From Lateolabrax maculatus (lineage: Eukaryota; Chordata; Actinopteri; Acropomatiformes; Lateolabracidae): a stretch of DNA of 64,000 nucleotides. The stretch's first letter is position 1. Each line of letters opens with the position of its first letter. The notes under the pieces were generated by a model. That model was not told the origin of the DNA and did no database searches. It was given only the letters and a program-made list of their open reading frames with translations. The stretch is from NCBI GenBank assembly GCA_031216445.1, contig CM062205.1, positions 17,706,001 through 17,770,000 on the forward strand. The letters run 5' to 3'. This document shows positions 26,010 to 37,625 of this stretch, one piece after another. The position numbers and the translations under genes are program-made.

Positions 26010-26769
26010 AGCTGGACATGCACACACAGACACACAGCCAAACTGCACTCTGTGGTCACTTCTGCCCGACAAACACAATGAATTCAAATGGCTCTTTCCC
26101 AGCAAATCAGCACTTTGAAAGCCAGAAACTGGGATAAGAAAGGATGTGTCCTATCGTAACCCAAATGATTTGAGTGAAGAAATCATGTCAGAGTTAGATA
26201 TCAAGCAAAGTCCCAGCAAGGTTCTTACTCACTGTTGGCAAAGACTCTGAGTGGCCTGTTTGAACAAGATAGAGGCCAATGGTGACTTGCAATGTTTGAC
26301 TGTGCTGTTAAGCGTACAATCGCTGCCAATTAATGTATGTGATGCAACAGAATATTGCAGTACAATAAGTTATGTGCTTTGAATGCAGATCCTGAGTCTT
26401 TAAACAGGTGTCAGTGACGTTTAATCCTTCACAAAAACCCATGAAGCGACAGGTTGATTATCTGCGAGAGATCTATAAATCATGTGCGTGTGTTGGGCAA
26501 TCCCATGCGTCACTGTGCAAACTTTTCAATAAAAGCTTCTTTCCTTTATCATTTTGAAGTCGTATTTCCACATCAGCCGCGCAAAAAAAATAAAAATAAA
26601 TAAATAATCACAAATTAACGCACACCAGATGAGCCGAGCTGCCTGAAACTGATCATATTTTCAGCCATATTGTCATGAGGAGGGGAGAGCAGGAGTTTAG
26701 TCACTCACCAACAAACACAGACAGAACATCCACCGCGATCAGAATCAGCTTCTTCCCCAGCTCTATCAT
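11949..26769 (-). CDS. plpp2: Phospholipid phosphatase 2 (lipid phosphate phosphatase, PAP2 family)
   Basis: Six coding exons in transcript order: 26769-26709, 14826-14675, 14573-14311, 13273-13216, 12531-12355 and 12098-11949 (stop TGA). They sum to 861 nt, 286 aa; human PLPP2 is 288 aa. The enzyme is a six-helix integral membrane protein that dephosphorylates phosphatidate, lysophosphatidate and sphingosine-1-phosphate. All three PAP2 signature motifs are visible: K120-x6-R-P (KFTIGRPRP), Y-S-G-H at 163-166 with the catalytic His166, and R212-x5-H218-x3-D222 (TRVSDYKHHWSD). N-glycosylation sequons NCT and NVT lie in the luminal loop near 148-156. GTFLFGAAVSQSLTDLAK and PNFLAVC point to the PLPP2 branch rather than PLPP1 or PLPP3. 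The C-terminal tail reads YVSDFFKERPPN and ends NYSGPV. Intron 1 is unusually long (about 11.9 kb); the others are short. Teleosts can carry two plpp2 copies, and which one this is cannot be told here. Confidence 0.95.
13560..14010. repeat. Dispersed repeat family R2-like sequence in plpp2 intron 3
   Basis: AT-rich interspersed sequence with words resembling R2 (tcctcaaatgtgaagatttgc, tttattaatcaaaaatgcag). It also holds a very short telomere-like motif, accctaaccctaacc, near 13847-13861. Boundaries are approximate and the family assignment is tentative. Confidence 0.35.
16540..16770 (-). repeat. Dispersed repeat family R3, partial copy in plpp2 intron 1
   Basis: Shares tcatcatcactatgagcgac, caaattacacactgccattt and the sequence ending in ccgctttaa with the R3 copy at 29880-30270. 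Only part of the element is recognisable. Confidence 0.45.
16930..17560. other. Low-repeat stretch in plpp2 intron 1, candidate conserved non-coding sequence
   Basis: This part of the long intron lacks microsatellites and the repeat families seen around it, and has balanced base composition. It contains consensus-like words for developmental factors, for example ccattgttt (SOX-like) and agataag (GATA-like). No coding potential is seen. Enhancer function is only inferred from its contrast with its neighbours. Confidence 0.25.
17745..18580. repeat. Repeat family R1, head-to-tail fold-back pair in plpp2 intron 1
   Basis: The left part (17745-17960) carries tttcttggcgagagttagatgagaagat, cited here only in part, and the segment atcttgtttgtttaat. 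The right part (18410-18580) carries the inverse end, with gtttccagtcattatgctaa and tttcccaaaatgttgaacta. Unrelated sequence of about 450 bp lies between. Confidence 0.45.
20040..20400 (+). repeat. Dispersed repeat family R3 copy in plpp2 intron 1
   Basis: Shares cacccagcagttacagacca, ttatcatttatttggagt, and the tagctgctaatgctccacta segment with the copies at 29880-30270 (same orientation) and 9620-10050 (opposite orientation). Confidence 0.5.
21122..21335. repeat. Cluster of CA and GT microsatellites in plpp2 intron 1
   Basis: (CA)n at about 21122-21143 and 21196-21226, followed by (GT)n at about 21312-21335. Complementary dinucleotide tracts lie within 200 bp of each other. Confidence 0.85.
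21655..21990 (+). repeat. Dispersed repeat family R2 copy in plpp2 intron 1
   Basis: Contains tatgatagtaaactatcttt, caaaacaagacattta, gtcaccttggactcacctc and tagaccaaacaattaat, which match the order of words in other R2 copies. Ends are approximate. Confidence 0.5.
23128..23555. repeat. Repeat family R1, nearly complete fold-back pair in plpp2 intron 1
   Basis: A forward half (23128-23300) has gttagcttagcttagcacaa and aaagctcactaattaatact. An inverse half (23370-23555) has tttccagtctttatgttt, gctgctggctgtagctttat and ttcccaaaatgtcaaacc. The two halves are the same element facing opposite ways. Confidence 0.55.
23833..23937. repeat. Long (TG)n tract ending in GCGCGC
   Basis: About 45 TG units, interrupted once by TATG, then gcgcgcaca. 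This alternating purine-pyrimidine run of about 100 bp is the longest microsatellite in the window. Confidence 0.95.
24345..24830 (+). repeat. Dispersed repeat family R2, long copy in plpp2 intron 1
   Basis: Contains agtaaactgaatatctttgg, cagcaaatcctcaca, caaggtgatgtaatcaaatg and tgatcaattatcaaaatagc, the fullest R2 copy in the window. It also carries (AATT)n near 24398-24416. Confidence 0.55.
25391..25432. repeat. (CA)n microsatellite
   Basis: About 21 uninterrupted CA units in plpp2 intron 1. Confidence 0.95.
25722..25793. repeat. (CATA)n and (CA)n compound microsatellite
   Basis: Five tetranucleotide CATA units near 25722-25742, then about 16 CA units at 25761-25793, within plpp2 intron 1. 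Confidence 0.9.
25976..26008. repeat. Poly(A) tract of 33 bases
   Basis: A pure A run in plpp2 intron 1. No target-site duplication or retrotransposed body was recognised next to it. Confidence 0.9.
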
Positions 26770-27290
26770 GTTTCCCTCCGGAGCTGCTTCACTTTCATCA
26801 ATGAGACGCGGTTTTATATATATATATATATTTAAAAAAAAAAAGAAAAGCTGCAGAGGGGCAGAGTCGTAATCTAGGAAACGCCTGGAGGTTATTGTGG
26901 AACCAGGCCGGGCTGCTCGCTCTTCCGGCTCCGCTGCTGTGTACCTGTCCGTCTGTCTGTCTGCTACAGGTGAGCCGCAGTGGACGCGTCGCGCTGCGCG
27001 GAGCCGCGTCGCGTCTGTCCTGCCTCTTTACGCATGGAGAGGTGGAGGGAGGGTCGTGCGTCTTTCCGCGCAAACAGCGCAGTTTAAAAAAAAAAAAAAA
27101 AAGAAAAGAAAAGCGGATTCACGGCGTATCCTCCCCCGCGGACTAGAAGAGAGAGAGAAAAAAAAAAAAAATCCCCCACTTTCTCTCCGCTTTCTCCTCC
27201 TCCGCCTCGCCTGCTGGATTTACGCAATCGGATCCGAGCAGCGAAATGAACCACGTGGTTACATTTAAGCGGGATGGCACAACCCATCTC
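26770..27290 (-). promoter_or_regulatory. plpp2: CpG-rich promoter and 5' untranslated region of plpp2
   Basis: Sequence just upstream of the plpp2 start on the minus strand. CpGs cluster at 26880-27060 and 27110-27260. An alternating (TA)n run at 26814-26831 followed by A-rich sequence reads TATAAAAC on the minus strand at 26811-26818. It is too close to the ATG (26767-26769) to be an easy TATA box, so the start site is more likely in the CpG-rich part. Confidence 0.5.
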
Positions 27291-29011
27291 ACACACCTCG
27301 TATAGTACGGCTGTAGTATTTTAACAGAGAATGTGTCGAGCTGTGAGGGGAGAACAAACACTGATTTCAGAGTTTGATTTCCAGTGAGGACGAACAGTAG
27401 TTGAAGACCGATTTAGTCTTTAACAAATCAATGAGCTGTATGTCTTTCACAGGTCGAGAGCTTGTCACTAGTTTGGAAATGTTAAACATAACTTAAACAG
27501 CTCGTGATTCTGATTTAGTATCTCATAGTTTTTTGACATGAGGAGATCAAGGGCTTTACCTTTCATCATTCCCAACTTTGTCTATGTTTCTTTCCTTTTC
27601 CTGGCAGAAATGAGCTTCCATAATATGGGTATAAAAAAGTCGATATCTAAAGAGGCCTGAACCTTACAGTTTGTTCATTAGTTGGGGGTTGGAAATATTT
27701 AATCCAAAAATCAATAGTGTGAGTAGGCCTCACCAGTGGGAATCAGCCTCTTTAAGCTGACACAGTGTGAGATCTGTTTATAGTCAACATGTACTATATG
27801 TTTTTGAGACTTTAGACTTCCACACTCAAAGGTTTTTTTCACAACAAAAAAAAAAGTTTAAATGTCACATGAGGAAAAAACAACAGCTGTAAATAATAAA
27901 TAATGGCTGAATTCCATTTAGATGCTTCAGTTTCAGGGTCCTGGTATTGTGCAGGCTACAAACATACTGAATGAACTTTCCAGGAAACGAGGAAATTGTG
28001 AATCCAAACTTTGAATCATCACACAACATATGAACTGTTTTAATGTTGAAATGGTGGTTCATGCATTGGCTGCAAATGTTCACGCTTCGACATTCAAATG
28101 ATGTAAACTCAAAAGAACTTCAATTGTGAAGTAATCACAGTTACAAACACTGCTACAAAGGTGGCTCATTGTACGGGTTTAGCTCTAAAAAAAAAAAGGT
28201 CTGAATCTGAGGTATGTGAGTTTTCAAAAAACAACATGAGGCAAATAACAGAACTCAGGAGAGATGAGAAAGGTGAATATAAAGAACACAGGTGGATGAG
28301 AAATGCTGTTAACTGGTACACACACTGGCTAGTCTTTGCAGTGTTAAGTCAAGTTCAAAGTCCTCTTTCATAAAATGTTTGAGGTTTTTTTTACTACCTA
28401 GTGAAAATTCATACATAGATAATAACCCCAGGCAACCAAAAAGTAAACATCGAGTGTACAGTATGCAGTATGTAGAGAGGACAGTGGTGCAGGCAGCATT
28501 TTGTGTTATTTACAATCATCAGTATACAAGACAAGGTTTAAATACACTGTACAGTATATATACCAACTGTGTGTAGTTGTACAACAACAATAACAACATA
28601 TCATAAAATCTTCACAATGGATCAAACATCTACAAAAATATAATAAATCAATCCAGAATAATTCAGTGTCTATAAAACGTATTCATCCCCACGTTGGGCT
28701 TTTTCATGTTTTGTGTTGTCAGTCAATAGATGTTTTGGTTTTGGTTATTTGCTTTTTTTGCAAAAAGTTAGACGAGGAGATCGATCTCACTGTGATCACT
28801 GTATTTCCCAAAATGTCCATACTATTCCTTAAAAAAATGTTCAATACTGAGCATTAAAAATGTCACTTGAGTAGACTGATTTTAAATAAATACATAATTT
28901 GTTTCTGATACTAATCTTGTAAACAAACAAATTGTAAGGAAAAATACTCAAAGTTGTAATATATTCGGGGTGTGAATATTTTTTATGGACACTAATAAAA
29001 CAAATCAAAGT
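27291..29011. other. Gap between plpp2 and il27ra
   Basis: The plpp2 5' end and the il27ra 3' end face each other across this 1.7 kb. No coding exon is recognised. It holds a short R1 fold-back element at 28720-28836 and otherwise AT-rich unique sequence. Confidence 0.5.
28720..28836. repeat. Repeat family R1, minimal fold-back copy
   Basis: A forward head (ttagacgaggagatcgat) is fused almost directly to an inverse tail (atttcccaaaatgtccatac). It is the shortest R1 copy in the window. Confidence 0.45.
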
Positions 29012-29017
29012 TTTATT
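29012..29017 (-). terminator. il27ra: Candidate poly(A) signal of il27ra
   Basis: AATAAA on the minus strand, only about 15 nt past the il27ra stop codon. It is followed downstream by T/GT-rich sequence. If used, the 3' UTR is extremely short. No better minus-strand hexamer was seen nearby. Confidence 0.4.
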
Positions 29018-29031
29018 TCCCTGGCACGAAA

Positions 29032-30306
29032 CTAAACAAGAGCAGAGACGTACGGATCACACTCCGCAGGGCAGTAGGAGAAATCCACGAAAAGAGAGTG
29101 AGGAAAAAGAGAAGGCAACGTGGTTAAAGTGTCAGAAAGAGCATCGGGGTGAGTGAAGGCGTCGGGCTGGAACGACGGGGCCGAGTTATAGAGGCTTTGA
29201 CAAAAAGGGTGTTGGGGTGACGTGACCTCAGCTGGGTGAGAAAGCCTGACGGAGGAATAAGAGATGCTGCTTAAGTCGGAGAAGGAGACAGGGCTTTGAT
29301 GCTGTCTCAAAGAAGGACGGAAGGTTTCCAGTTCTTCTGTTTGGGAGAGAGATAAATCAGCTCTTGTGGCGCTCGTGCCCTGCAGAGGCACCGACGCCTC
29401 ACCGTCTCCATCTAGCTGCAGCTTCACATCACTGACGCTGAGAGTGCTTTGCTGACAGTCAGTGAACTGAGGATAAGAATGAGGTTGGAGGGACACAGGA
29501 AGACATTTGAGAGTCTGAGAGAAGAGGACTTCGGAGTAGATGGAGGGGCAGGAGGTATCTTCAGTCTTGGAGGTCGTCTCGGCTCTGGTTGAGGTTTTGA
29601 TGTAGGTCTTCTCCGATTTTCTGGTACTTTGAGGTGTCTGAGCCCGTGAATCCCGGTCCGGAGAGCAAGGGTGAGAGGAATATATTTGGAGATTACACAC
29701 GCTTTGATAGGTTTGGTCCTTATCTGGGCCGGAGTTCTGCAGCTTACTTTCACCAAGCAAAATAACTTCAGAGTATCTGATTTCGGTCTTCTCTGCTATT
29801 GCAGGCCGCTTCATGCTCTGAGGTGGAAAAACAAAAATTTCTCCATTTAGTTTGAGGTTATTGTTTAAAATGACATAGTTTTCCACTTTTTTTCAGCCAC
29901 ATGGGGGCAACAGAAACAAGTTGTGACCACAACATTGACATTATCATCACCTTTTAAGTTGATACAGCTGCTTATTTAGACATCCAGCAGTTACAGAGAA
30001 ACCTTATCATTTATCTGGAGTCGTGTTTCTCACACTTAGCTCTGTTTTTGGCGCCTACCTTCAGTGAGACTGAACCAAAGCAAAGTAAAGTTGTGGGCCG
30101 GACAGATAAACAATGAGGTGAAACTCTGTAAATCTCTGTAAAGCTGAGCAGAGCTGCAGATTTATGTGATAATTCTCTACAGATTCATCATTACAAGCGA
30201 CCCCTTTCACATTACACATTGTCATTTGATACATTGTTTTTGCTTTACTGATTACAGGCCCTTTAAGGTTGAGAAAAATCATATTATTCTCCGCTGTCTA
30301 ACAGTG

Positions 30307-30370
<64 letters not shown>

Positions 30371-33300
30371 TGTAACAGCTTGCTTCAGCTCTTCATTGAA
30401 GCTATATGTTATCCAAACTGAGTTAAATTTTGAAACCCGTAAAATGAAAATATTCTATATTTTATTGTGTTTTATGGAAAACTGTTACATATTTTTCTTG
30501 TTGATTATGGTATCACACTTTTTGTGATTTGTAATCACTATTACTGAATTTATTGTGTCTAATCCAACAATGCTTTCGGTAAAAACTTCAAAGGCCAACT
30601 CCTGTCTTCAACCTTCGAGAGGGCTGAAGGGTGAATCAGAACAATGTTTGGATGAGTTTGTAATGACAAAGTTTAAGGACTGAAAATTCTGATTCTGCTA
30701 CTAGTGGTTGAACTTTTATCATGATACGTGCCTTTTAAAATTCCTGTTCTGACATTACAGAAAGTGTGACAGAATTGAAATGTTTCCAGTTGTTTTCCAA
30801 CTTTATATATTTTATAATATCTAAAAGCCGCGTACAAGCACTGGTTGCAGGTGCCAACCCTGCAGGTTTGGGATCCTTTAGGTCACAGAAAACTAAAGGA
30901 ATCAAGGATGCAAAAGACCAAACGGTAATGAATCATGACAGACTGCTTTATCGCTGCTGTTTAGGAGACATTTTGTTTTGTCATTACTTCCTGTGGGCAC
31001 CAAATTTAAGAAGGGGAAATTGGGCAAATCTTCAGGTTCCTAACATGTATGAAATACTTTTCAGTTGCAATTGCACTGAACAAAAGTTGCACATTTTTAT
31101 TAAGGCTTCTTTCTCTGTATGTTCTATATTCTATTCTATATACTCTGTCACAATCTTAGAAAGATTGACACAAAATAAAAAAAAATTTTTAAATGCCCTA
31201 TTGTAGTTTGTATATCAGTGTTGTGGTCTGTGTTAAGTGATGCCAAATGTTAGGATTTAGGAGACCGTTGACGAGAGAAGGCTCAGGGGTTAATGGTTAC
31301 CTTCAAAGTCCAGTGGGCCAAGCTGCTATGGGAAGGATCGGGGATGTTTTGACACAGCTTCTCTTTCAACCTACAAGATTATGTGTTAGGATAAACATTA
31401 AAGAATGACAGAAAAAAAAAAAAAAAAGTGTATTACACAGAATGATCAACACACTGGTTTGTGCAAGGTAGGTAAAACTTTGAGTAGGTGTATTTTTTGT
31501 TGTTTAGTGCGGGGAGTCATTGGTGCGAGGCAGAGATCTTACATCTTACTCTGTGCCAGGCAGGCCATCAGCACCAGAGCCAGTGAAGTCAGCATGAGAG
31601 GAAGGAGGGCACACATCACTATCGAGATGTCCTCAGAGACTTCACACACACACACGCACACACACACAAAACTTAAGTAAGATACAGCAATATATTGTTT
31701 TTACTTTAAGGGGACAGTGATTGTGTGTTTGAGTGTGTGTGTGTGTGTGTGTGTGTGTCCCATTCTCACCTATTTGCACATTAGCGATTTGCCCAGCTGC
31801 TCCAGCTCCAGCGTCAGTGTTGGCCTGAATGAAGATGTCGTAGTTACCCGGCGACAAATTCTCCAGAGAGTAACGGTGAGCGTGACCAGGCACAAATTCT
31901 CCTGAACAGGAACGGAAAAACATGCCAGAGAATATGCTTTAAAAACAACAACAAAAACAAAGAACAAATACAAATTTGATAATGGTTATTAGATTGAGAT
32001 TAGGGTTAAGACTAATCAGGCAAAAGGGAAAGGTTTTATTTTAGAATTAAGGAGAATATATGTAAAAGAAACAAATTACAGACTTATTCCCAAAGCATTA
32101 CATATACATATAAGCATGTGTTACAAATGTAGTAATTCTGATTTAGTGTTTTGTAAGCATCAATCATAAGTTGACTTCCCACCTGTACACCTTACTGTCA
32201 ATAAGGAAACTACACTAAAAACCTACATAATAACATTGCTAACATGCTGATATTGAGCAGATCTTGTTCACCATTTTAGTTTAATGTGTTGGCATGCAAC
32301 ATTTGCTGATTAGCACTAAACTCAAAGTACAGCTGAGGCTGATGGGAATTCCATTCATTTGGATTTTTATTAGGTATCTGATCATAAACCAAAATACTGA
32401 GTTCATTATTTGACCAGATGATGGTGCTAGAGGGGATCGCCGAAGTCAAATAGGATTCATCCAACATGGATATCTGTGCCACTCCAGCCAGCAGTTGTTG
32501 AGACGTTTAACTAAAAACCACAAATGTCGACTTCAGAAAAAGTCAATAGTTTTCAGGATATATGGATCAAAGTGATGGAGGGACTGACCAAAGGACTGAT
32601 TGAAAGACCGTCTACAGCCACGCTGCTTGCATGGCTAAAAATAGTTTTCAATGATGAATATTGGGCTTTCAGAACAAACGCAACTCCCTTTTTGTGAAAT
32701 CAAACTCTTCATCTCATCCTACTTAGCCATTCTCACCAGGCCTGTTCCAGTACAGTGTTTCCTTTACACATGGATTCATATATGTGTATGTAAATGTGTG
32801 TGTGCGACTCACTCCTGGCAGGTTGGTTTTCTGCTCTGCAGTACAGCGTGTAGTTGCGGAGGAAACCATAAAGCAGCTCCACAGGCACAGGACTCCAGCT
32901 GAGCTCCACTGTGCTGCCGGAGATCTGCTGCACCTCCACTGTAGGACTAGCTGAGGGCGCTATACAGGCAGGGAAATAAGAACAGAGAGGGCGATGAAGA
33001 CCAACCACGGGGGATGTTGTGAGAGCGGCGACGGATCTGTATCTCACAACAATTAATCTGATTAAGTGGTGTGTGCCTCGGCCAGCTGAGCGGTTCCTGT
33101 CTGGTCTGACGAATGAAGACAGAGACGATCTTGGCTTACAGTTAAACCAAAATGTAGATTGTTTTCTCTCAGACAAGCTGTCCTGGTCTGGATCACTGCC
33201 ACGACTTTATCATCACACCAACAGAGGCGTAAATCAACAAAATTGTCTTGTGCTTGTTGCAACGTTAAAAAAAGTCAGTCACATTTGATCTCTGGCAGAT

Positions 33301-36300
33301 GTTCTTGCCCAGGTTTAGGACCTATGACTGGAACAACACGGTCAGATTTAGTCATTGGTGATGAGTTGATCATGAGGTACAACACGAAGACAGCAGCTTT
33401 TATATTGGACTAACATGCTCCAATTGACTTTTCTATTTAGAATCGACTTCTATTTATCAGGTACATATGAAGAACCTCTGATGGCGCACTCTATACAAGC
33501 TGCTGCAGGGGAGAACAGAACGTTTTCTCACTCTGGAAAATACAAGACAAAAGAAGAACAGCACGGACGAAGCAAGAAGTTATAACATATATGTCTGTGT
33601 GTGCGTGTGTCTATGTGTGTGTCTAATGTCTCAACCACTGTTGGTTGAACATAAATCTATATAAATGACTTAACCTTTTTAAAAATGAAACTATGTCTAC
33701 TTTTAACTACATCTTGGGTAGGAATGATTGGGTGCCACCAAGGGCAGGGAAGTCATAAAGTATTGAGAGATGCAGTAACATATTGTTGGTTTTGCCTTTT
33801 TAATGGACAATAAGAAAAATATTTAAGGTAAATAGGACCACATGCTTCACACAACAATCACACTCATAGTTCTAATGTAATAAACTAAATAAATTAGACT
33901 ATTCTGAGGCTATTTTTGCAGCTGGGCATTAGACAATACGTACACCATGTATATCACGTACCTCCTTGGCGTGTATAAAGGTGAACCGTCTTGTTCTGCC
34001 CCGCCCCTCGTTCACCATACAGCGCTTTGACAGAAATAACATAACGCTCCATCGGCTTTACTCCCTCTAAAACAACACAAAGATTAAAGTATTACAGTCT
34101 CCAAATAAATAAGATTGGTAATAAATGAATCAAAAAAAAATAATAATTGCTTCATAATTTCAGCTCTAAATAGGCAAAAGGAACATAATATTATACACAT
34201 AAGCTGTTGTGCATATTGTTGGATCACCTGTAATGACCAATGCTGTACAGGAACTATTCAGCCTTTCCCAGTGCAGGATGCTGCTGTTTCTCTCTCTGAC
34301 AGCAAACCACTCCACTACAAAGCCGCTCACTGAACGATCAACTGGAGCCGTCCAACGAACATCCAAGCTGCTGTCATTCAGTGGACTTGCAGTGATTTGG
34401 CTCGGGGGTGGTGGCTCTGAAGAGAAATAAGGGAGAAGATGACAAAGAGAAAGGAGTTTGTAGGCATGGGATTATGTACAGTATTATGTACAGATTTGAG
34501 AAGTTTAACATTGTGATTTCTTTATTAGTATTTTCTTTAGTGCAAAGCATCAAATGCATATATTGTTTGTTTGATGTTTTTATATTTCTGGTATGTGTTA
34601 AAACTGTCCAGTTTCATTTTCTTTTAGTGGAAAAATTATCTGAAATGTCATTGCCATAATGGCACCCTCTTCATCATTTATTGTAAACTGCAGGGAACAG
34701 TGTCGTCATGCCACATGAAACATCTAGTGCATGGGAATATATAGACGGGACAAATTTAAGGAAACAGCTAAATAATTAGAGAAATATAACAAATGCAGAT
34801 GCTTCCATACGGAGCACGAAGGCTCACTGAATGGACTGATGTGAATCAGATCTCAACCCAGGTGAACACCTATGGGAAATTTTGGAGCAATGTATTAAGG
34901 GTGCAGTATGCTTGAAATGAACTAGTTCATAGAAAGTGTCATCTAAAGGCATAAAGTGTTTATTCCTGTTCTGAGATGCCTGACGTTGTTAGCCTCATTC
35001 CAGCTTTATCACACTAGTTCCCTTATGTGTCTTTTGCGTGCAGCCTTGATGCAATGAATCATGTATGTGTGTGCAGCCCTGTATAAAAGACTTCTATTCT
35101 TTTTTGTGTTTTACGTGCATTCAAATGGGACACACTTTTGGTGCTTACAGACAGCAAGTGTTTGCCGCTGTGTCCGGTCTGGGACAATAAACCACATTAG
35201 TTAGAAAAACTTGCTGTATTAATCACGATTGCTAACCATTTCCTCTATTTTAAGATACAATCCGCTGTACAGAGCTGTGTGATGAGATTAGAATAGGTGG
35301 ATAGCGTCAGCCTGTAGGATCAGAGATAGCCTTCAAAACATAGAACAGTGAGTGGAGTTCACAGCGGCAAACAGTGTCTAAAAGCATAATTTCAGACAGT
35401 CTCTCATTAAAATCATTGATATTGTTGCACTCCGTTGTACACAAAGAAAGTGACCGATAAATGTGAAGAATGACATAAAGAAACCTTGAAAATATCTGCC
35501 TCCACACACCTGGCCAGTGGCCCTGTTTGTCAAAAACTGTTGAAAAAGTTACAAAAATTGTCATAGGATGCAACTTTCCTCTATTCCAACATCAGAAATG
35601 TAAGAGGGGGAATGGTTTCCGGGGCTGTGAGATGATCCAACAAGCACCTTATTTGAAGCATGCTGATGCCCAGAGTAACTATGTTTAGGGGTAGGGTATG
35701 AATCTCAGGTGATGGCGCAACAAAGCTTCCCTGACTGCACCTTGAAGTCACGACCCATGGAGGAATTTAAGCGAGATCCTACCTGTCTCAAAAGCTCCAA
35801 GGAACCATATTTGGGCTTCTGGCGAGGTCCCTGCAGAGGTGGAGGCCGCCAGAGCGCAGGAGCATCGGCCAGCAGGGAGGAGCAAGCTACAGGAAGTACT
35901 TGTATGGTGCAAATCTATGCAGCTCCCGTGATCGCTCAGGACCCGAGCGCTTTCTGTCTGACAGGTCACATTGAAGAGGAGAACTCTGCCATTGGCTAGA
36001 AAGTGAGGCAAGGGCTGAACGGTGTAAACACAAACCAGGAGAGAAAACAGAAAGCAAGAAGAAAGCGTGAGCTGCTGTGAGGTGATGGAGATTTAAATCA
36101 TAATTCATATAAACAGAGACTTTATGAAATGTAATTCTCTCTTTCTCCAACCATCTCAGTTTGCGCTCTCTACTTGACTCAGACTAAAACGGAATAAATA
36201 AGTAATTTCAGGGAGATATAAAAACAAATTAGGAACATGTGATTAAAAACTAATCAGATCCAAAAGATATTAAACTGTAAAACTCTAAAGCTCAAAACAA

Positions 36301-37592
36301 TAAAAGGAGTCAGAATATGCTATACGAGCACTCATGACAAATTCACACAGGATTCAACACACACACCTTCCAGAGCAGTGAGACGAGCCTCCAACCATTC
36401 TTGTCTGTTTGTTTCACTCGCCTCCAGAATGCTGGTGCTGCAGATGGAGCTGGTGGATGGAAGCAGGAGAAGAATATAAAAAACTATTTTGAGGGACATA
36501 CAGCAGAACATGTTAAGGGAATACGATGACAAGGGGGTGGTATGCGTACTTTTTGCCAACAGTGGAGTCCAGAAAAACACTCACATATGCCTTCAACGGC
36601 AGAAGTAATTACAGTGAAAGTATGACGGGGAAATGTCTTGTCACTAATTGCTGACAGGAGGGAAACACACCAGCAACACTACTACAACACCTTTAGAATA
36701 CTGATTTTATCACCTTCTTGTTACTCTTACGAACGAGCACTGGTTTCACTATTAAGTACAACTACAGTGACTGAGACTTTCACCACAATACGGAAGTTTT
36801 TCAACTCTGTTTTCTCTCACCGTCCTCTCCTGTCCTTCCCTGGCGGGCATTGCTCCACCGGCTCCAGGGACTCTGTGGGCCCCGGTAGCAGTGACGAAGC
36901 CTGACGGTATATAAGGTGTCAGGTCTGAAGAGACAAACCAGGAAGGTGTAGTCTGTCACAACCACATTTCTGACCTGAACATCAAACTGTACGGGAAAAA
37001 GAAACAGGACATAGTAAGGTGAAGATTAACTTAAAAAACTACTAGGTGTTATTTCTTTATTAAGTCTGTATTCGTGAAATGTGCAAACATTTTAAGTGTT
37101 CTTTCAGGCATGTGTAAGTGGTTTTGTGTTTGGGCATATTTGGGAGAGGCAGACCTGCCCTTGCGCTGAGAACTCAATTTGGGATTTCAGGTTTCCGCCT
37201 TTGATTTCACTATTAGTCACAGGAAAGGCAGTCATGGTGCGGCTCCAGGTTACGTTCAGACACTCAGGTCTCCCAGCGATTGGCTGTACGTTGTTCAAAG
37301 TCGCTGGAGGTAACATCACTGAGGAAGACGGGGAGAGAAGACTGAGAAAGAAGTAAGCGAGGAACAATATGGGTGCAAGTAGGAGAAGCACAACAGCCTC
37401 ACCCTCAATCCTACCAGACTGACACGGACGCTGTGACGATATGCTCCAGTTGTGACCGTGTGCAGTGATGGTGATGCAAAAGTCAGTCCTCACGGTTGAG
37501 CCGTTGAGTTCCACTGTGCAGCTGGAGTCAGACGTGGTGCAGGTGAACGTGTTCAGAGTTGTGTTCATTGTTCTGTGCATCCCCAAATACAT

Positions 37593-37625
<33 letters not shown>

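Noticed and set aside
26811..26831. TATA box for plpp2 in the (TA)n tract
   Set aside because: It would place the transcription start only about 15 nt before the ATG, and the tract is a simple repeat.
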